Below are positions 13,101 through 25,500 of a DNA stretch of 64,000 bases, in pieces. Within the stretch, counting starts at the first letter, position 1; each line of letters starts with the position of its first letter. The notes under the pieces are model-generated. The model did no database searches and had not been told where the DNA came from. It saw only the letters and a program-made list of their open reading frames with translations. Made by a program: the position numbers and the translations under genes. Source of the stretch: Excoecaria cochinchinensis (taxonomy: Eukaryota; Streptophyta; Magnoliopsida; Malpighiales; Euphorbiaceae); the NCBI GenBank assembly GCA_947683425.1, contig CANTUQ010000004.1, positions 33,867,001-33,931,000 on the forward strand, in the 5' to 3' direction.

Positions 13101-15305
13101 TATCTGCTGAATCCACCGGTGTTGAGGCCGTCGCAGCCAGTCAGGCCATTGATTTTGTATTTGGCTATAGAAGACAGTTCTGTAGGCGCCATGATGGCCC
13201 AGGAGAATGAATTTGGAGTGGAATTTGCTATTTACTACCTTAGCAAGAAGTTCCTAGCCTATGAGGTTAAGTATACAGAAGTAGAAAAGATTTGCCTTGT
13301 CATAATCTGGGCTTCTAAGAAGTTGCGGTATTACTTTCATGCTTACAGGGTACAGGCAGTAGCTAAGCATAATCCTTTAAGGTACTTATAGGAAGGCCCC
13401 TCTTTACTCGGGAAAATGGGTAGGTGGTTGTTATTGCTACAAGAATTCGATGTAGAGTATATTACTCGAAAAACTATCAAAGGGCGTGCAGTGGTTGAAT
13501 TCCTGGCAGAACACCCAATTCAAGGAAACTTGTACGAGTTTAACTTTCCAGATGAGGATGTGACAGCTATCGGAGTTCAAGGTTCACAGTTGCACTTTGA
13601 CGAAGCCGTGAACAATAAGGGGGCTGGAGTAGGGATCATTTTAACAACCCCGGATGATGAGAAGCTCCCTTTGGCCAAGAAATTGAGGTTCAAGGCTACC
13701 AATAATAAAGCTGAGTATGAAGCGTGTGCCTTTGGGTTGGAGGCATTGATATCCTTAGGAGCAAAAAATGTGGAAGTGTTTGGTGATTCCTCCCTGGTGA
13801 TCAATCAAATCCGAGGTGAATGGGCCGTTAAAGAAGAGAGGCTAATGCCATACATTAAGCACTTGAGAGATCTGAGCAGTCAATTTGAAGTGTGTACATT
13901 CCGTTTGGTTCCAAGGGACGAAAACTAGTTAGTCGATGCACTTGCCACTTTAGTCTCAATATGGGACAACCCCGAAGGGGTGGTTATGAGGCCAGTTTTG
14001 ATTTTTAGCTCTGAGAGACCTAGCTTCGAATCTAAATCAGTCATGGAGATAGAAGTAGCAGATGGGAAGCCGTGGTATTATGATATTAAGAACTATCTAG
14101 AGAATGCGATGTTTCCAGAGGAAGCTACCGAGAATGATGCGCAAGCTATCTACTCAGTTCATCTGCATAAATGGAGCGTTGTACAAATGACAGGCTGATG
14201 GTATCCAGTTGAGGTGTTTGGATGAGAAAGAGGCTAAGAGGGTGATGGAAGAAACACACGCCGGAGTATGCGGGGCCCATATGAACGGGCTGACATTGGC
14301 CAAAAAGATTATGAGACAAGGATTCTTCTGGCTCACCATGGATAATGATTGTTCAAAGTATGTAAAGCAGTGTCAGTTATGCCAGCAGTATGCAGATTTA
14401 AGGCATCTGCCCATTTCGGAATTACATAATCTGACATCACCTTGGCCATTCGCAGCTTGGGGGATTGATATTACTGGGGAAATATGCCCCACGGCCTCCA
14501 ATGGGCATAGATACATCATTGTCGCCATCGACTACTTTACCAAATGGGTAGAAGCTGAGTCCTTCAGGAAAGTTGATGCTCAGGATATGGCAACATTCAT
14601 CGAGAAGAACTTGATATGTAGGTATGGCCTTCCACACCATGTGGTATCTCACAACGGGATCCAGTTCATAGCCGAAACGAAGAAGTTACTCCAGAAGTAT
14701 GGTATCGAGCACCACAAGTCTTCTCCGTATCGTCCTCAAGCCAACGGGGCAGTTGAAGCCGCCAACAAGAATGTCAAGAGGATCCTGGCTAAGATGGTCC
14801 AGAATTATAAAGATTGGGCGAAAAAGTTGCCTTTTGCATTGTGGGGTTACAGAACGACCATCAGAACTTCAACAGGAGCCACTCATATTCTTTGGTATAT
14901 GGCACGGAGGCAGTATTGCCAGTCGAGGTCGAACTTAAGTCACTGAGGGTGATAATGGAAGCAAAGATTCCGGAGGCCGAATGGGTGCGGTAGCGGCTGC
15001 AATGCTTGAACATGTTGGATGAGAACAGGTTAAAAGCCTACTATCACAACCAGATCTGCCAAAAGAGGCTTGCTAGGTCTTTTGAAAAGAAAGTCAAGAA
15101 ACATCCATTGAAGGAGGGGGATCTGGTATTTAAACAGATGAGACCAGGTGCACCGGATATTAGAGGAAAGTTTAGACCAATGTGGGAAGGACCGTTCATC
15201 CTCAAGAAGCTCCTGTCAAAAGGGGCTGCGATTATGTCAGATAGCGATGGCAATGAATTCAAAGAACCAATCAATATTGATAGACTCAAAAGGTTCCATG
15301 GCTAA
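10130..15305 (+). pseudogene. pol: Pol polyprotein of Tat element: PR-RT-RH-aRH-INT (broken)
   Basis: A 743-residue frame (10130-12361) has a C/H-rich motif (CAYHQHTRHTTDNC), an acidic linker, the aspartic protease motif VDDGSSINVCP typical of Tat elements, a G-patch-like GLGYTG stretch, and the start of RT. Stops at 12359 and near 12392 follow. RT resumes at 12407 (VCVDYRDLNKACPKDDFPLP). A deletion at about 12670 removes the residues after MPFG, and RT continues at 12669-13391 with the catalytic YVDDM intact and the first RNase H. A second, archaeal-type RNase H is at 13560-13960 (NNKAEYEA, FGDSSLV; TAG stop at 13926). Integrase (14209-14946) has the zinc-binding H-H-C-C region and GIDITG, but the second catalytic Asp is His (SHNGIQF). 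A frameshift precedes the C-terminal part (15006-15305, ending RLKRFHG). Not functional. Confidence 0.9.
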
Positions 15306-15892
15306 AGACAATAAAATCAAAAAAAGAGAATAAAAGCCCCGCGGGTCGAAAATCGAAAAAAGGCGGCCTTGCTAAAATTGGACACCTCGTCAGGGTGAAA
15401 ATCGAAAAAAGGCATCCTGGGCAAAAATTAGAGGCTTGAGAGAAAATATCCAATCGTGAAAACCCGAGAAGGCTGATTGGTAACGGGAGCTGATGCTATC
15501 AAGATTTGGTTCCATGAATGAATGTAGTCTTGGATAATTGAATTAGTGTCAAAAATGATCATGTATGCTGAAATTGTACTGAAATATACACAATGCTGTG
15601 AAATAAAATAAGACTTGACTTATTAATATACATCGTTGTCCAATTCTGCTTTAAAAAGAAACATATTGCTCAAAATGCATGCAAAGCTAAACTATGCCCT
15701 ACTACTACTCACGCTAGCCAAACGCCTCAATCGCCGTGTTCGGTTATCAGATGACGGGCTAAGTATCCACCTCTTGTACGTGCTAGTAGAGGTGACAGAG
15801 TGGTTCCCGAAGGTAGGTATGATAGTCTTCAATGGAAGTTGGCTCCAGAGCTCATGATAGCGGGAGGTAAAAGCCGCAGAAAGGACTCCACC
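15306..15892 (+). other. Spacer between pol and antisense ORF
   Basis: Non-coding. A phrase GAAAATCGAAAAAAGGC occurs twice (about 15347-15365 and 15396-15412), with related GTGAAAACCCGAGAAGGC near 15456. A similar GTGTGAAAATCCG phrase occurs twice inside the antisense intron (16327-16385). The function is unknown. Frames at 15636-15991 have no recognised domain. Confidence 0.4.
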
Positions 15893-17041
15893 TCAAAAGG
15901 ACAGAGGGAGTCTCACCACATCCTGAGTCATTCCAAGTTGACAAGAGCAGCGGGCCGTGATGTAGAAGGTTGCCTTACGAAGCCCGCATAGGGGAACGCA
16001 TCCTGAAGACCCATCAATAACTACACTAGATAAGGGAAGCCAAGCGTGCATGAAGCTAATATCCTCATCTGATATCTCACTGAATCTGGTAATGCCTTCG
16101 TCAGGGGTCCCAGGTAGGTACAGATGCCGGCGAGGAAGAAAATGCTTCGCAGAGTACTGACTAATGACCCTAGGAGGTGGCTTTGACAGCAGCTTCAATT
16201 TCTCTTGCAACCAAATCTGAAAGAGCAAGCAAGGAAAAATAAAAGCCAAAGAAAATAAGATAAAAGGCAAAGAAAAGCCGCTAGAGTAAGTTGGATTTAC
16301 TTCAGACAAAAATTAGGCATAGGGTTGTGTGAAAATCCGAAAGGACGCACTTCCCGCTAAGAAAAGCTAGTGTGAAAATCCACAAGAGACGCACTACCTT
16401 TTAAAATAATGATGTACCTGGAGTAATAAGGGGCTCCCAGAGAATGAAGTGGTAGGCCCGGCACAGACAGAGTCCAAACCCAAGATAGTCTCCGCCAGAA
16501 TAAGTGGGAAAGGGGTCAGCCCGTGGTGACAATCGTCCAAAATTCCAAATAGACGAGGGTCTCCAAGCAGCTCCTCTGAAGTCACCATCAGATACTTCAT
16601 CAGACAAAAAAGAAAGATGACACTTACGCTGTATGAAGGAAGGTTAGAGAATTCATCCAGTGCTTCAATCAGAGGTTCTAAGGCAAATACAGGGCCCTGA
16701 GGAACTAGACGAGCAACGTTAGAAGGAGCTATACTTAAGGACAGAGCAATATCTCGAGGTTGAACAAAACCACAATGAGGAACGCAGGGCAAAGCACTAG
16801 GAGGATACCAGCTCCCGACAATAGCAGCAAGTTCCTCAGGCATGGGACATATTTCCTGGTAGGTGAACCTGAAAACATGAAAGCGAGGGTCCCAGAAGTG
16901 GGTCGCAGCTAAAAGAAGGTGGTTATCTATCTGGACTCTTCGTAAAAATCTCAGCCCAGAAAGGGGGGCAAGGGTGCTATTTTCCCAAGTTTGAGCATCG
17001 TCTAAGATGCGGTGTATTTTGGGGAGAAGAGGAGAATTCAT
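15893..17041 (-). CDS. Antisense ORF of Tat element, plant-mobile-domain/DUF7745-like, spliced
   Basis: Two minus-strand frames look like two exons of one gene. Exon 1 (17041-16418) starts MNSPLLPKIHRILDD and contains HFWDPRFHVFRFTYQEICPM and HHGLTPFPLILAETILGLD. Exon 2 (16216-15893) starts IWLQEKLKLL and contains PLCGLRKATFY. A 201-base intron (16417-16217) has a CAG|GTACAT donor and a pyrimidine-rich CTTTCAG acceptor. Both exons are in phase 0, giving about 315 residues. Joining them produces LLQIWLQEKL, which fits the LLQLWLLEHL type of motif that I recall from DUF7745 proteins. Antisense ORFs of this plant-mobile-domain class are known in some Tat elements. The frame has no internal stop although gag and pol nearby are broken. 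It could also be a captured host gene. The biochemical role is unknown. The family call is from memory of motifs, not from a search. Confidence 0.6.
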
Positions 17042-17165
17042 TCCTCAGTGGCTAAAATTGAAGTCACTAAAGGAAATAAAGAAGGAAAAGAGGAAAAACT
17101 GGAGAAAAGAGCCTATTATGAAGCTAAAATGAAAGAAGAGGCACGAAATCCAAGAAAATGGTGAA

Positions 17166-17381
17166 CTTTATAGGATTGATATACCGACGGCTATCCCGTC
17201 CCTCTCTCAGACGGTTATCCTGTCTGTAATTGTCCACCTGGCAAATCTTTGCATTGTGCACATCATGCGCATTAATTAGGTAATTAATGATGGGTAAAAG
17301 CAAGAATCCGGAAAGACAGATGGCATGCCCGTCTGTCGCTGTAGAGACATAAAGCCCGTCGGTACTTCAAATCTATATAAA
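17166..17381. promoter_or_regulatory. Divergent internal promoter region of Tat element
   Basis: A minus-strand TATA box (CCTATAAAG, 17174-17166) lies 126 bases upstream of the antisense ATG at 17041. A plus-strand TATA box (TATATAAA, 17374-17381) is followed by a pyrimidine-rich leader. The 200 bases between them contain complementary words (AGACGG, CCGTCTGTC, GACAGATGG) and share TAAAGCCCGTCGGTA (17350-17364) with the LTR at 6413-6427. This arrangement would drive the antisense ORF and the downstream sense ORF from one bidirectional region. The promoter function is inferred. Confidence 0.5.
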
Positions 17382-17539
17382 GATGCTAGTACCGATGGAC
17401 TGTCACTTTCTTTTCTCTTTTCTTCACACCAACTTTCTTCCCTTCCTTTTCAGTTCCATTTTTTCGTTTTTGCCTTTTCGGTTGGTTTTCTTTGCACCAG
17501 TGTCTTGTCCTTTCTTTTTCATTGAGTCTCAATTTCCAG

Positions 17540-18117
17540 GTTAGTAAAATTCTTCTATTTTTCTTATTATTTATTTATTTATTTATCTTATTATGAGTAA
17601 TGTAATTTTCATTTTTTGGATTAGTGTAATTAGGAGCCTTGCTAATTGATTTTAGTTGTTGCTGCCTAAGTTGGAATGCCATTGTTTAGTTAATGTTATG
17701 TTTTTTTTAAGTGCTTTAAGCGCATGAATTAACACATAGAATAAATAATATGCTATTCTTCAGTTGAGATAAAATGCATGGATATATGCTGTTTTGAGAA
17801 CAATTAATGATGGACGCATATTTAATTTTTTTTTAGTTAGATGTACGAACCTGGCCTTTGGAATGCATGCACATTGGATCCAGTACTAAGAATTAGAAAA
17901 TAAAGCAAATCGAAAAATGTTGCACTGTTGCTTGGGGCCTGAGGCCTGTCCTTTTTTCTTTTTCTATTTTCTCATGCAGGAGGTTGGGCACACCCTTGCC
18001 GGGGTACTGCCCAAATTTTTTTAATCCTTTCGGTTTAGACTCATCCCTGTTGGAATACTGCCTGATTTTTTCCGTTTATGATTACGATGTCGAACTAACT
18101 GTTTACTTTATTTCCAG
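17540..18117 (+). other. 5'-UTR intron of the downstream sense ORF
   Basis: Donor TTTCCAG|GTTAGT at 17539/17540 follows a CT-rich leader. Acceptor TTTATTTCCAG at 18117 stands one base before an ATG (18119). The 578-base stretch is T-rich with no open frame of note, as expected for a plant intron. It supports a separate mRNA from the TATA box at 17374. Confidence 0.55.
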
Positions 18118-18118
18118 G

Positions 18119-20176
18119 ATGCCGCCGCGACGATATGCTCCACACGATCAGCCTGAGCCTTAGGCCCCAGATTGGATGAGTGCCGAGGCCAGACAGAGGT
18201 ATACAGCATTGGCTGAGGTGCAGTTCTGAGCTAGCCACTTTATCTCAAGGCTATTCCTCGAGGCTCTAGGGATGGCAGACAAGGTTGATGCTCTGATGGC
18301 GGGTGCGGGATGGACTGAGTTTCTGATGCCTGCTTTTCAGACTCATCCAGAGATAGTTTGGCAGTTCCTTGCTACATTACAGTACGAGGGGGTACCAGAG
18401 GTCCGACACAGAGGAGGGTGTCATACAGTTTTGGATAGAGGGCCACCAGTATAGCATTACCCATCTGTGATTTGCACAGGCTATGGGGCTTCCACTTGGG
18501 CAGGATGTTAGTGCCCCAGAGAGCAGTTAGACGCCACCACTAGGCGGCCATTGCCTTACCGAGAGTGCCGCATGACCCTGATATGGCAAAGAGCACGGTA
18601 CTCTCGTCACAGGCCCTTCGCTATGTTCACATAATTTTGTCCAGCTTTTATCTGGGATGAGCTGGTAACCCTGGGTCTCTCAATGTCGCAGAGATTTGGA
18701 GTTTATGGGCCATGGTGGTAGGCCAGTGGCTCAACATCAGCCATGAGATTTTGGTTAACCTGGTGAGAGTATCTAGGGGACAGCCCCTGTAGTATATGTT
18801 GGTGGGGTTATTACTAGACTGCTTTTGAGTTTGGGTGTCCGTTAAGATATCCTTAGAGGTGCCTTGGAGGAGAGTATTTATGTAGACGCTCCGGCAGCTA
18901 TTACGATGGCTATGATATTACCGATACCAGGTCAGGCCGAGGCATATAGACTCCACACTATTCATGAGACCAGACGTGCATTTAGCCGGCCCTCACTAGA
19001 GCCAGTAGAGGAGCAACCTCAGGAGCAGCCTCAGATGGAGCACCAGCCTCCCGAGCATCCACAGCACAAGGAGGACCAGCCTCCCGAGCATCAGCAGCAC
19101 CAAGAGGACCAGCCTCCCCGACATCCAGAGCACCAGGAGGGCCAGCCATAGCATGAGGAGGAGCATCCCGGTACACCTTCTGACATGGGGATTGAGTTCA
19201 CCCTGGATGACTTGTTTGGTTCTACTCCGGTGCAGAGAGTACAAAGTCCTACTCCTCCTCCACCATCGAGAGTACAGCGAACAGTTCATCGGGCACCTGA
19301 GAGATTCAGTCCATATGCTAGAGCAGGGGACCCGGGGGCATCTACTTCTACAGCTCCACCTCCAGAGTGGGCACCAGAGTGAGCTCCCCCTCCATCCACA
19401 CCATCGAATCACCCGGCACAGCCAGATTTTACTGCGATTTTGACCTCTATGTTCGCATCCTTTGAGCACAGATAGGAGGAGAGAGATAGGGCCCTTCTCG
19501 GGCAGCTTGGGGAGAGAGATAGAGTTATTTTAGAGTGACTGGATCAGCAGCAGGTATCATCCAGGAGCAAGGGAGGCTTATTGACTATTTGAGACGGGAG
19601 CAGGAGAGACTCGTAGGTTAGTTGAGGCAGGAAATAACGGCCTCCCAGGATGAGGCGACCCAGAGGATAGATGCATCTGTACAGATGGTGGATAAGTCAG
19701 TCGAGGCTCTCAGATTTAGGATCCAAGTCCTAGAGGGTACCATACCTCCCATTGCCCAGTCCATGCGAGAGTTTAGAGAGCAGATAGAGGATAGGCTGAG
19801 GAGTATAGGGACCACCTCTACAGATCAGACCCTCCGCCTAGGTAACGCTTTCAGAGAGTTAGGGGGGGTCGTCACTGATACGCTGCAGTTCATGACGGTA
19901 TGTGCACAGCCTTTTCTTGATAGGTATGCTCAGGTCCAGTGCCAGCAGCAGGACCTAGCGAGAGCGCAACCGTTATCAGTATCGGTGGCTGTACCTCCCA
20001 GATACCAGCGGCAGGCCAGAGCCTTGGATGCTCAGTAGGTCGGACCATCAGCCCCTCCCAGTCAACCATCTGCTCTAGAGGCGGGACCCTCTTCTTCTTC
20101 ATCACAAGGCCAGCCAGTTCATCTATCAGATGATGATGATGATCTAGAGGAGCCCTCAGATTATTTGCCATTATAG
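18119..20176 (+). pseudogene. Downstream sense ORF of Tat element (retrotransposon ORF1-like, broken)
   Basis: Starts ATG CCG CCG directly after the splice acceptor (MPPRRYAPHDQPEP). TAG and TGA stops follow within 40 codons. The readable body has ALGMADKVDALMAGAGW, HPEIVWQFLATLQYE and, after a frameshift near 18400, FWIEGHQYSITHL and AQAMGLPLG. This pattern recalls Athila-type ORF1 / 'putative plant transposon protein' domains. Further on comes a Pro/Glu/His/Gln repeat tract, then a probable coiled coil at 19630-19830 (RFRIQVLEGTIPPIAQSMRE) and an acidic DDDD end. The final TAG is at 20174-20176. It is Gag-like or structural at best. Function unknown, family call tentative. Confidence 0.5.
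19015..19146 (+). repeat. Minisatellite coding a Pro/Gln/Glu/His tract
   Basis: Units of about 33-36 bases built on GAGGACCAGCCTCCCGAGCA, coding repeats like QPPEHPQHKED. Three to four diverged copies lie within the downstream sense ORF of the Tat element. Such tracts are usually disordered linkers and vary in copy number between element copies. Confidence 0.65.
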
Positions 20177-20583
20177 ACTGTTCAGGGAGTTCTTCTAGCT
20201 TTGTATTTATTCTTTTGTTGTAATCACATCTGTATATTGTACAAAATTTAGCCTTTTAGTGGAAAAACGTTTATGGTTGACCTGTTAAATTCGCATGTTA
20301 TTTCTTCATAATTTAACTTTCTTAAAAAAAAAAGGAAAAAAGATAATTGATCATATGGTAAAAAGGATGATAAATAATAAAGAGCAACATAAAAATGTTC
20401 ATAAATCTACCAATCAAGTTAATTGGCCCGAGATTTAATAAGAATCTCTTACAATACAGGAACATGGTTTTACACCAATTTGAAAATGACCAGCAGTCAA
20501 AAGGAAGGATAAACAGATCAAACATTATGTCCTTCAAGATCACATTCAATATTAGATGAGAATCAACAGATCAGAATCACACC
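20177..20583 (+). other. Non-coding spacer in Tat element
   Basis: About 400 AT-rich bases after the sense ORF. No gene, motif or repeat recognised beyond a short A-run at 20322-20340. Confidence 0.5.
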
Positions 20584-21140
20584 TTGCAGATTGAATGGGG
20601 GTTAGCAAGGAAAGTTCGCAAGCCTAAACGGGACTACCGATATAAATCAGACACCATGCAGGCTGAGATGAGGCTAGCGGGACAGATTAGTCACCGCGCA
20701 TGCCGAGACGAGGGCCGCGGGGCACACGCGATGGAACGGATTGCAACAGAGGTTGGAGTTAGAGACACTGCACCTCATACCACGCAGGCTGAGACAAGGC
20801 TAGCGGGACAGATTAGACACCGTGCATGCCGAGATGAGGACAGCGGGGTACACACGATAGATTCGATCCGCACTTTGTAAGTCTGGAGCAAACTCGGTGC
20901 AGCTCAGGAGAGCAATCCTCGCATTTTGTAAGTCTGGAGCAGACTCAGCGCATCACCATCCGCACTTTGCAAGTCTGGAGCAGACTCGGTGCAGCTCACG
21001 AGAGCAACCCTCGCATTTTGTAAGTCTGGAGCAGACTCGGCGCATCACCATCCGCACTTTATAAGTTTGGAGCAGACTCGGTGCAGCTCAGGAGAGCAAC
21101 CCTCGCGTTTTGTAAATCTGGGGCAGACTCGACGCATCGC
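20584..21140 (+). repeat. Two families of tandem repeats before the 3' LTR
   Basis: First family: two copies of about 127 bases starting near 20656 and 20783, with CAGGCTGAGAYRAGGCTAGC and GGACAGATTAG. Second family: from about 20869 to 21140, units with GTAAGTCTGGAGCAGACTCG alternating between a GTGCAGCTCAGGAGAGCAA version and a CGCATCACCATCC version, about 117 bases per double unit. Tandem repeats in the 3' untranslated region are characteristic of Tat/Ogre elements and can seed satellite DNA. The 115 bases after it (21141-21255) lead to the LTR. The polypurine tract is not clear. Confidence 0.75.
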
Positions 21141-21255
21141 TACTTCCCCGGCAAAAAGGTAAGGACTGCCTCAGGTATGCGTTTCTTTCCTTTCTTCTCT
21201 GAATTTTGGCTCATCTAGGCACCAGTGCACTAGTTTCCCAAAAATTGTGGGCAAC

Positions 21256-22557
21256 TGTAGACACCAGGTCCTGAGGCAGTCCAGGTCAGAGTTACCTGAT
21301 GATGAGATCAATGTCGGTTTTTGGATAAATGGATGGAATTCGGAGGTTTTCGTCTTCCGGCTTCACAAGGATTAAAATCTTTTTCTCTATGGCGTGAGGT
21401 TTTGAAAGAATTTGGGAAATTTAGCTTAAAATTGAGATTTTGCTATTCGGACAGGATGACCGTCGGAGTAGGGACACCCGTCCCTAGTTGGTGTGCCCCG
21501 TCTCTAGCATATAGGGACGGGCCGTCGTTTGGACAGATAGGCCGTCTCTATGCGTTGTAGGGACAGCCCCGTCCGTAGCGGCGGACACGTGTCGGCGTAG
21601 AAACGTCCGTCCCTAGTCCCGCGCCTTGGCCCGTCTGTGTCCAAATTTCCACACATACCCTCATTAGGGGCGTAAAGCTCGTCGATAGTTAAAGGGATGG
21701 CCGTCGGTAGTGGATCTGATCAGATAGCGCCGGATTTGTTAAAATTTGATCTGATAAGCTTTCATCTTCAAAAAATGGGGATAAGATATTTGGTTAAAAA
21801 TTGAATTTTAAAACTCCTTTTAAAATTCAAAATTTAAACTGATGCTTATCTTATTTATCTCCAAAAATTCTATAAATTGTGAAGTAAAATTCATTTTTTG
21901 GGTTTGGAAAAATTAACAAATTTTTTTGAGGAAAATTAGCAAATTTTGAGAGAGTGGGAAATTTTTAAAGAAAAATCTTTTGTGAGCAATTTACAAAAAT
22001 CTAAAAAATCTCTACTATTTTCAGAATTTTATTCGATAAAAATTCTTTCAGTTAATTGATTTTTCTCAAATTCTTTTTGTGAATTAAGCCAATTTGAGGT
22101 AACGAAATTCATTCGTTTCCATCAATCCAGCTAATTCAAATACTTGATCGCTGTCAAATTTTCAAAGAAAGAAAAACATAAATTTTCTTTCTTCAATCCA
22201 TTTTTACTTGATCCTTGTGGAGCGTGCGGGGACCGAAATCATTCGACATTCACCCAAAAAGGTAAAATCCGAGGGTAAACATTCTGGATTGATATTTGTG
22301 TAATTTAACTTGACTCATATTAATTTTTTTTTGAAATAATATTTTTTTTAAAAAGAATTGGAATTTTGAAAGGCTTTTTAATTTATTTTCTACCCTTTTA
22401 TCTTTTAACCCATTTCTTTTAAAGTTTCTTATTATGTTATTTTTCTTTATTTTATTCATAATTTTGACACTAACATGTTTATTTTTATGAGTTATTTTTT
22501 TGACCATGTTGGAATTGGAGTGGTTAATAAGGGTGGTCGCGCTAACCTGAGGCTTCC
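21256..22557 (+). repeat. 3' LTR of Tat element, first part
   Basis: Starts TGTAGACACC and matches 5996-7296 of the 5' LTR. It is broken after GAGGCTTCC by the solo LTR insertion; the last five bases, CTTCC, are the duplicated target. Confidence 0.93.
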
Positions 22558-25500
22558 TGTAACACCCCCATCGCCGTCCCCGTTGGAAGGACGCCGACGG
22601 ACGCGCTACACGACGCTCACATATACAGATATACACATGCACAATGCGGAAGCATACATTCATACATAACATACATACGAAAATACGGGTTAATTAAAAA
22701 CTTACCTTGACTTACCTTGCGGTACAGACTGAACATGCAATAACTCACGCACACGCAGGCACTAAGCAAAAGCATACACAGAAGCATACATATAACCATT
22801 CAACGGAAGCATAATCGAAATAATAAAACAAAGGAATAACTAAACATAAAACATACTAACTATTACATTCCCACAAGAAAACTCAAGATTAAAACATAAT
22901 TAATTACATATACAATACTACAGAATTACAAAAGCTGAAATACAGAAGCTGAACAAAAATACTGAACTTCTAACTCCTACGTGGCCGACCTTGCAGAAGC
23001 GACTCGAACAGAACCAAACCTGCCACCTGCACGGAAAGGAAATCCGTGCTAAGCGATAAACGCTTAGTGGGGAGAACACACAAGAATATGGACGGCCATT
23101 CACAATGGTCGCCGAGGCATAACACATTCAAATGACAAATGCGGATATTCATAACAAATATGATCATGCTGGCATAGTAAAGGCATTCATTCGATAACTC
23201 ACAACCACAACATACACTCATGTCCATAATAGGCCAAATCAAACATAAAACAATACACGATACAAGAATCATCATACAGAACTACATACTATATCACATG
23301 CATAAACCTACATGGGTAGCAAATATCAACATCTTACCGTGCGGAGTCACATGAGCTTTACACATGCAATTGACATAACTAAGCACCCATGCATGAACCG
23401 ACAACCCGTTCATCATGTTAAGAATGCTAGCTAAACAACATACTTTGATATACTAAACACACACACTAGTCAAAAATCCAAGAGGTACAAATTTTAGAGT
23501 ATCACAATACCGCTGCGCAACTCTAATATATGAAGTATCATGCAAAAACACTCTGATAGCGGAGACTGAAAGCATAACCATATAACATTACATTCATATC
23601 ATCATCATGCAGAAAGTACAGTTAATTATTACATACTTACCATCACAACTGCTTCGGTTCACATGCTAATATATATAACAAAATTATGCTTAAGTCATAT
23701 ACTTAAATACATCAATCGAATCATTTCAAAGCATTCAGAAACTTATAACAAATCACATGACAAGTACGGATAATCATGTTAGATAGTAAATCATGCTTCT
23801 TTAAAACAGACATACATTCTGAAGCCCATAGTCACATTCATATACATATAAACTGATTCCTGAAATCCTTATCATGCTCAAACGGATATCACATTCAGAT
23901 GGTTATTTCAAAATAACAAAGATAATACGCAAAGGCTAAAACATAATCCATATAAACATGCTCATATAATAAAGCCATACAATCAGTCTTTCATAATCAT
24001 ATTCATTGAGAAATAATCCGATATACATTACATCGATATACTCATTCAGATAATCCATTTATAGCCAAATCAGATCAGAGCAATTCAAATAAACATTCAA
24101 AGAACACCTGCTGACTCTAGGTAGTGGATAACGAGTGTACAGACAGTACTTTTCGGGTTACGAGCCGATTACAGACAGTACGTTATGGGTACGAATCGAT
24201 TAAACCATTATACTTTAACTTTCACAGATATTTTCAAAAGGGACCTTAAACAAGATCCAATACAGAAAAGGGTTCGCGAGGAACCAAACGGGGACCTGAT
24301 CGGGGTCCAAACAGAACGATGGGCTGCAGCAACAGACTCTATTAGGCATGCCTAACTATCCACTAGACTGACTCTCGCAGGTCATGCATAAAACAATCCA
24401 CACTTCAAATCGCATAACGCATAAATATATATACATCATGCATAAACTAGAGAATGATAGACATATAAATATGCTCATAAAGTTGGTCATATATCATTCA
24501 ATTATCATTGCAAAACATAATACAGTCTACACCTTTTTAATATTAAACAATATTCTAAAGCATGACAATAATCAGGTATAGAAACATTATCTTGCCAATG
24601 ATTATCGATACAAAATCCTAATCATGCGTTAGGTGAAGATAACTAAGTATAAATCATTCATAATCCAAATTACATTTAACATAACACAATGAGTTCCAAA
24701 GCTAAAACATAACAATGCATTCAGACATTAACCATATTATTCAAATAAACATAGCATAGCATAATATCAATCATACCTCATTCAAGTCATATTCTGGAGC
24801 ATGCGAAAATTCCATCAATCATAATTTAACAATACTCATCCTACTAATGCAGATCAGGAATACATGTGGAATCATATTATGCCAATGACCAAAGACGCAT
24901 CATCATAATCGGGGAAAGATACAACATAATCTTAAGCATGGCAAATTATTCTTAAAGAAGAAACAGACTAAAGATATGCATAACATAATTCACATTAAGA
25001 CAGAACATGTTTGGGACTAAACAACTAGAAAGTCAGCCTTCATAATTCCTTCGCATTCAAAATACGACATGCAATACATATCACAACAATAAACATATCA
25101 CAGTCCAAACCTTACCGTTGAAATACCACAATCATTTAACAGGATCACTATAATCCAAAACTTATTCCAAAATACTACATATAACTTACCATAGATAACA
25201 CATTACTAATACCAAATAAATTGGGATAATCCATCATATCAGCAAGGTAACATAGCACATAGTAAAGAAAAATGCCATAAAAAGCGTTTGGAAATCATTT
25301 TATAAAAACTGGTCGCATAGGGAAAGAAAAACAGAAGCAAAACAGAAGAATCGGGAAACCTGAGCAACCTTCACGTCACGTGAAGGTTGCTCACGTCGCG
25401 TGAACATAGCTCACGCCTTGTGAGCATTGCTCACGTCGCGTGAGCAATTGCTCACGTTGCGTGAGCATAGCTCACGTAGCGTGAGCATTGCTCACCTAGC

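Noticed and set aside
16394..16607. Other minus-strand frames overlapping the antisense ORF (68 residues at 16401-16607)
   Set aside because: They lie within exon 1 or the intron of the antisense ORF in another frame and show no domain.
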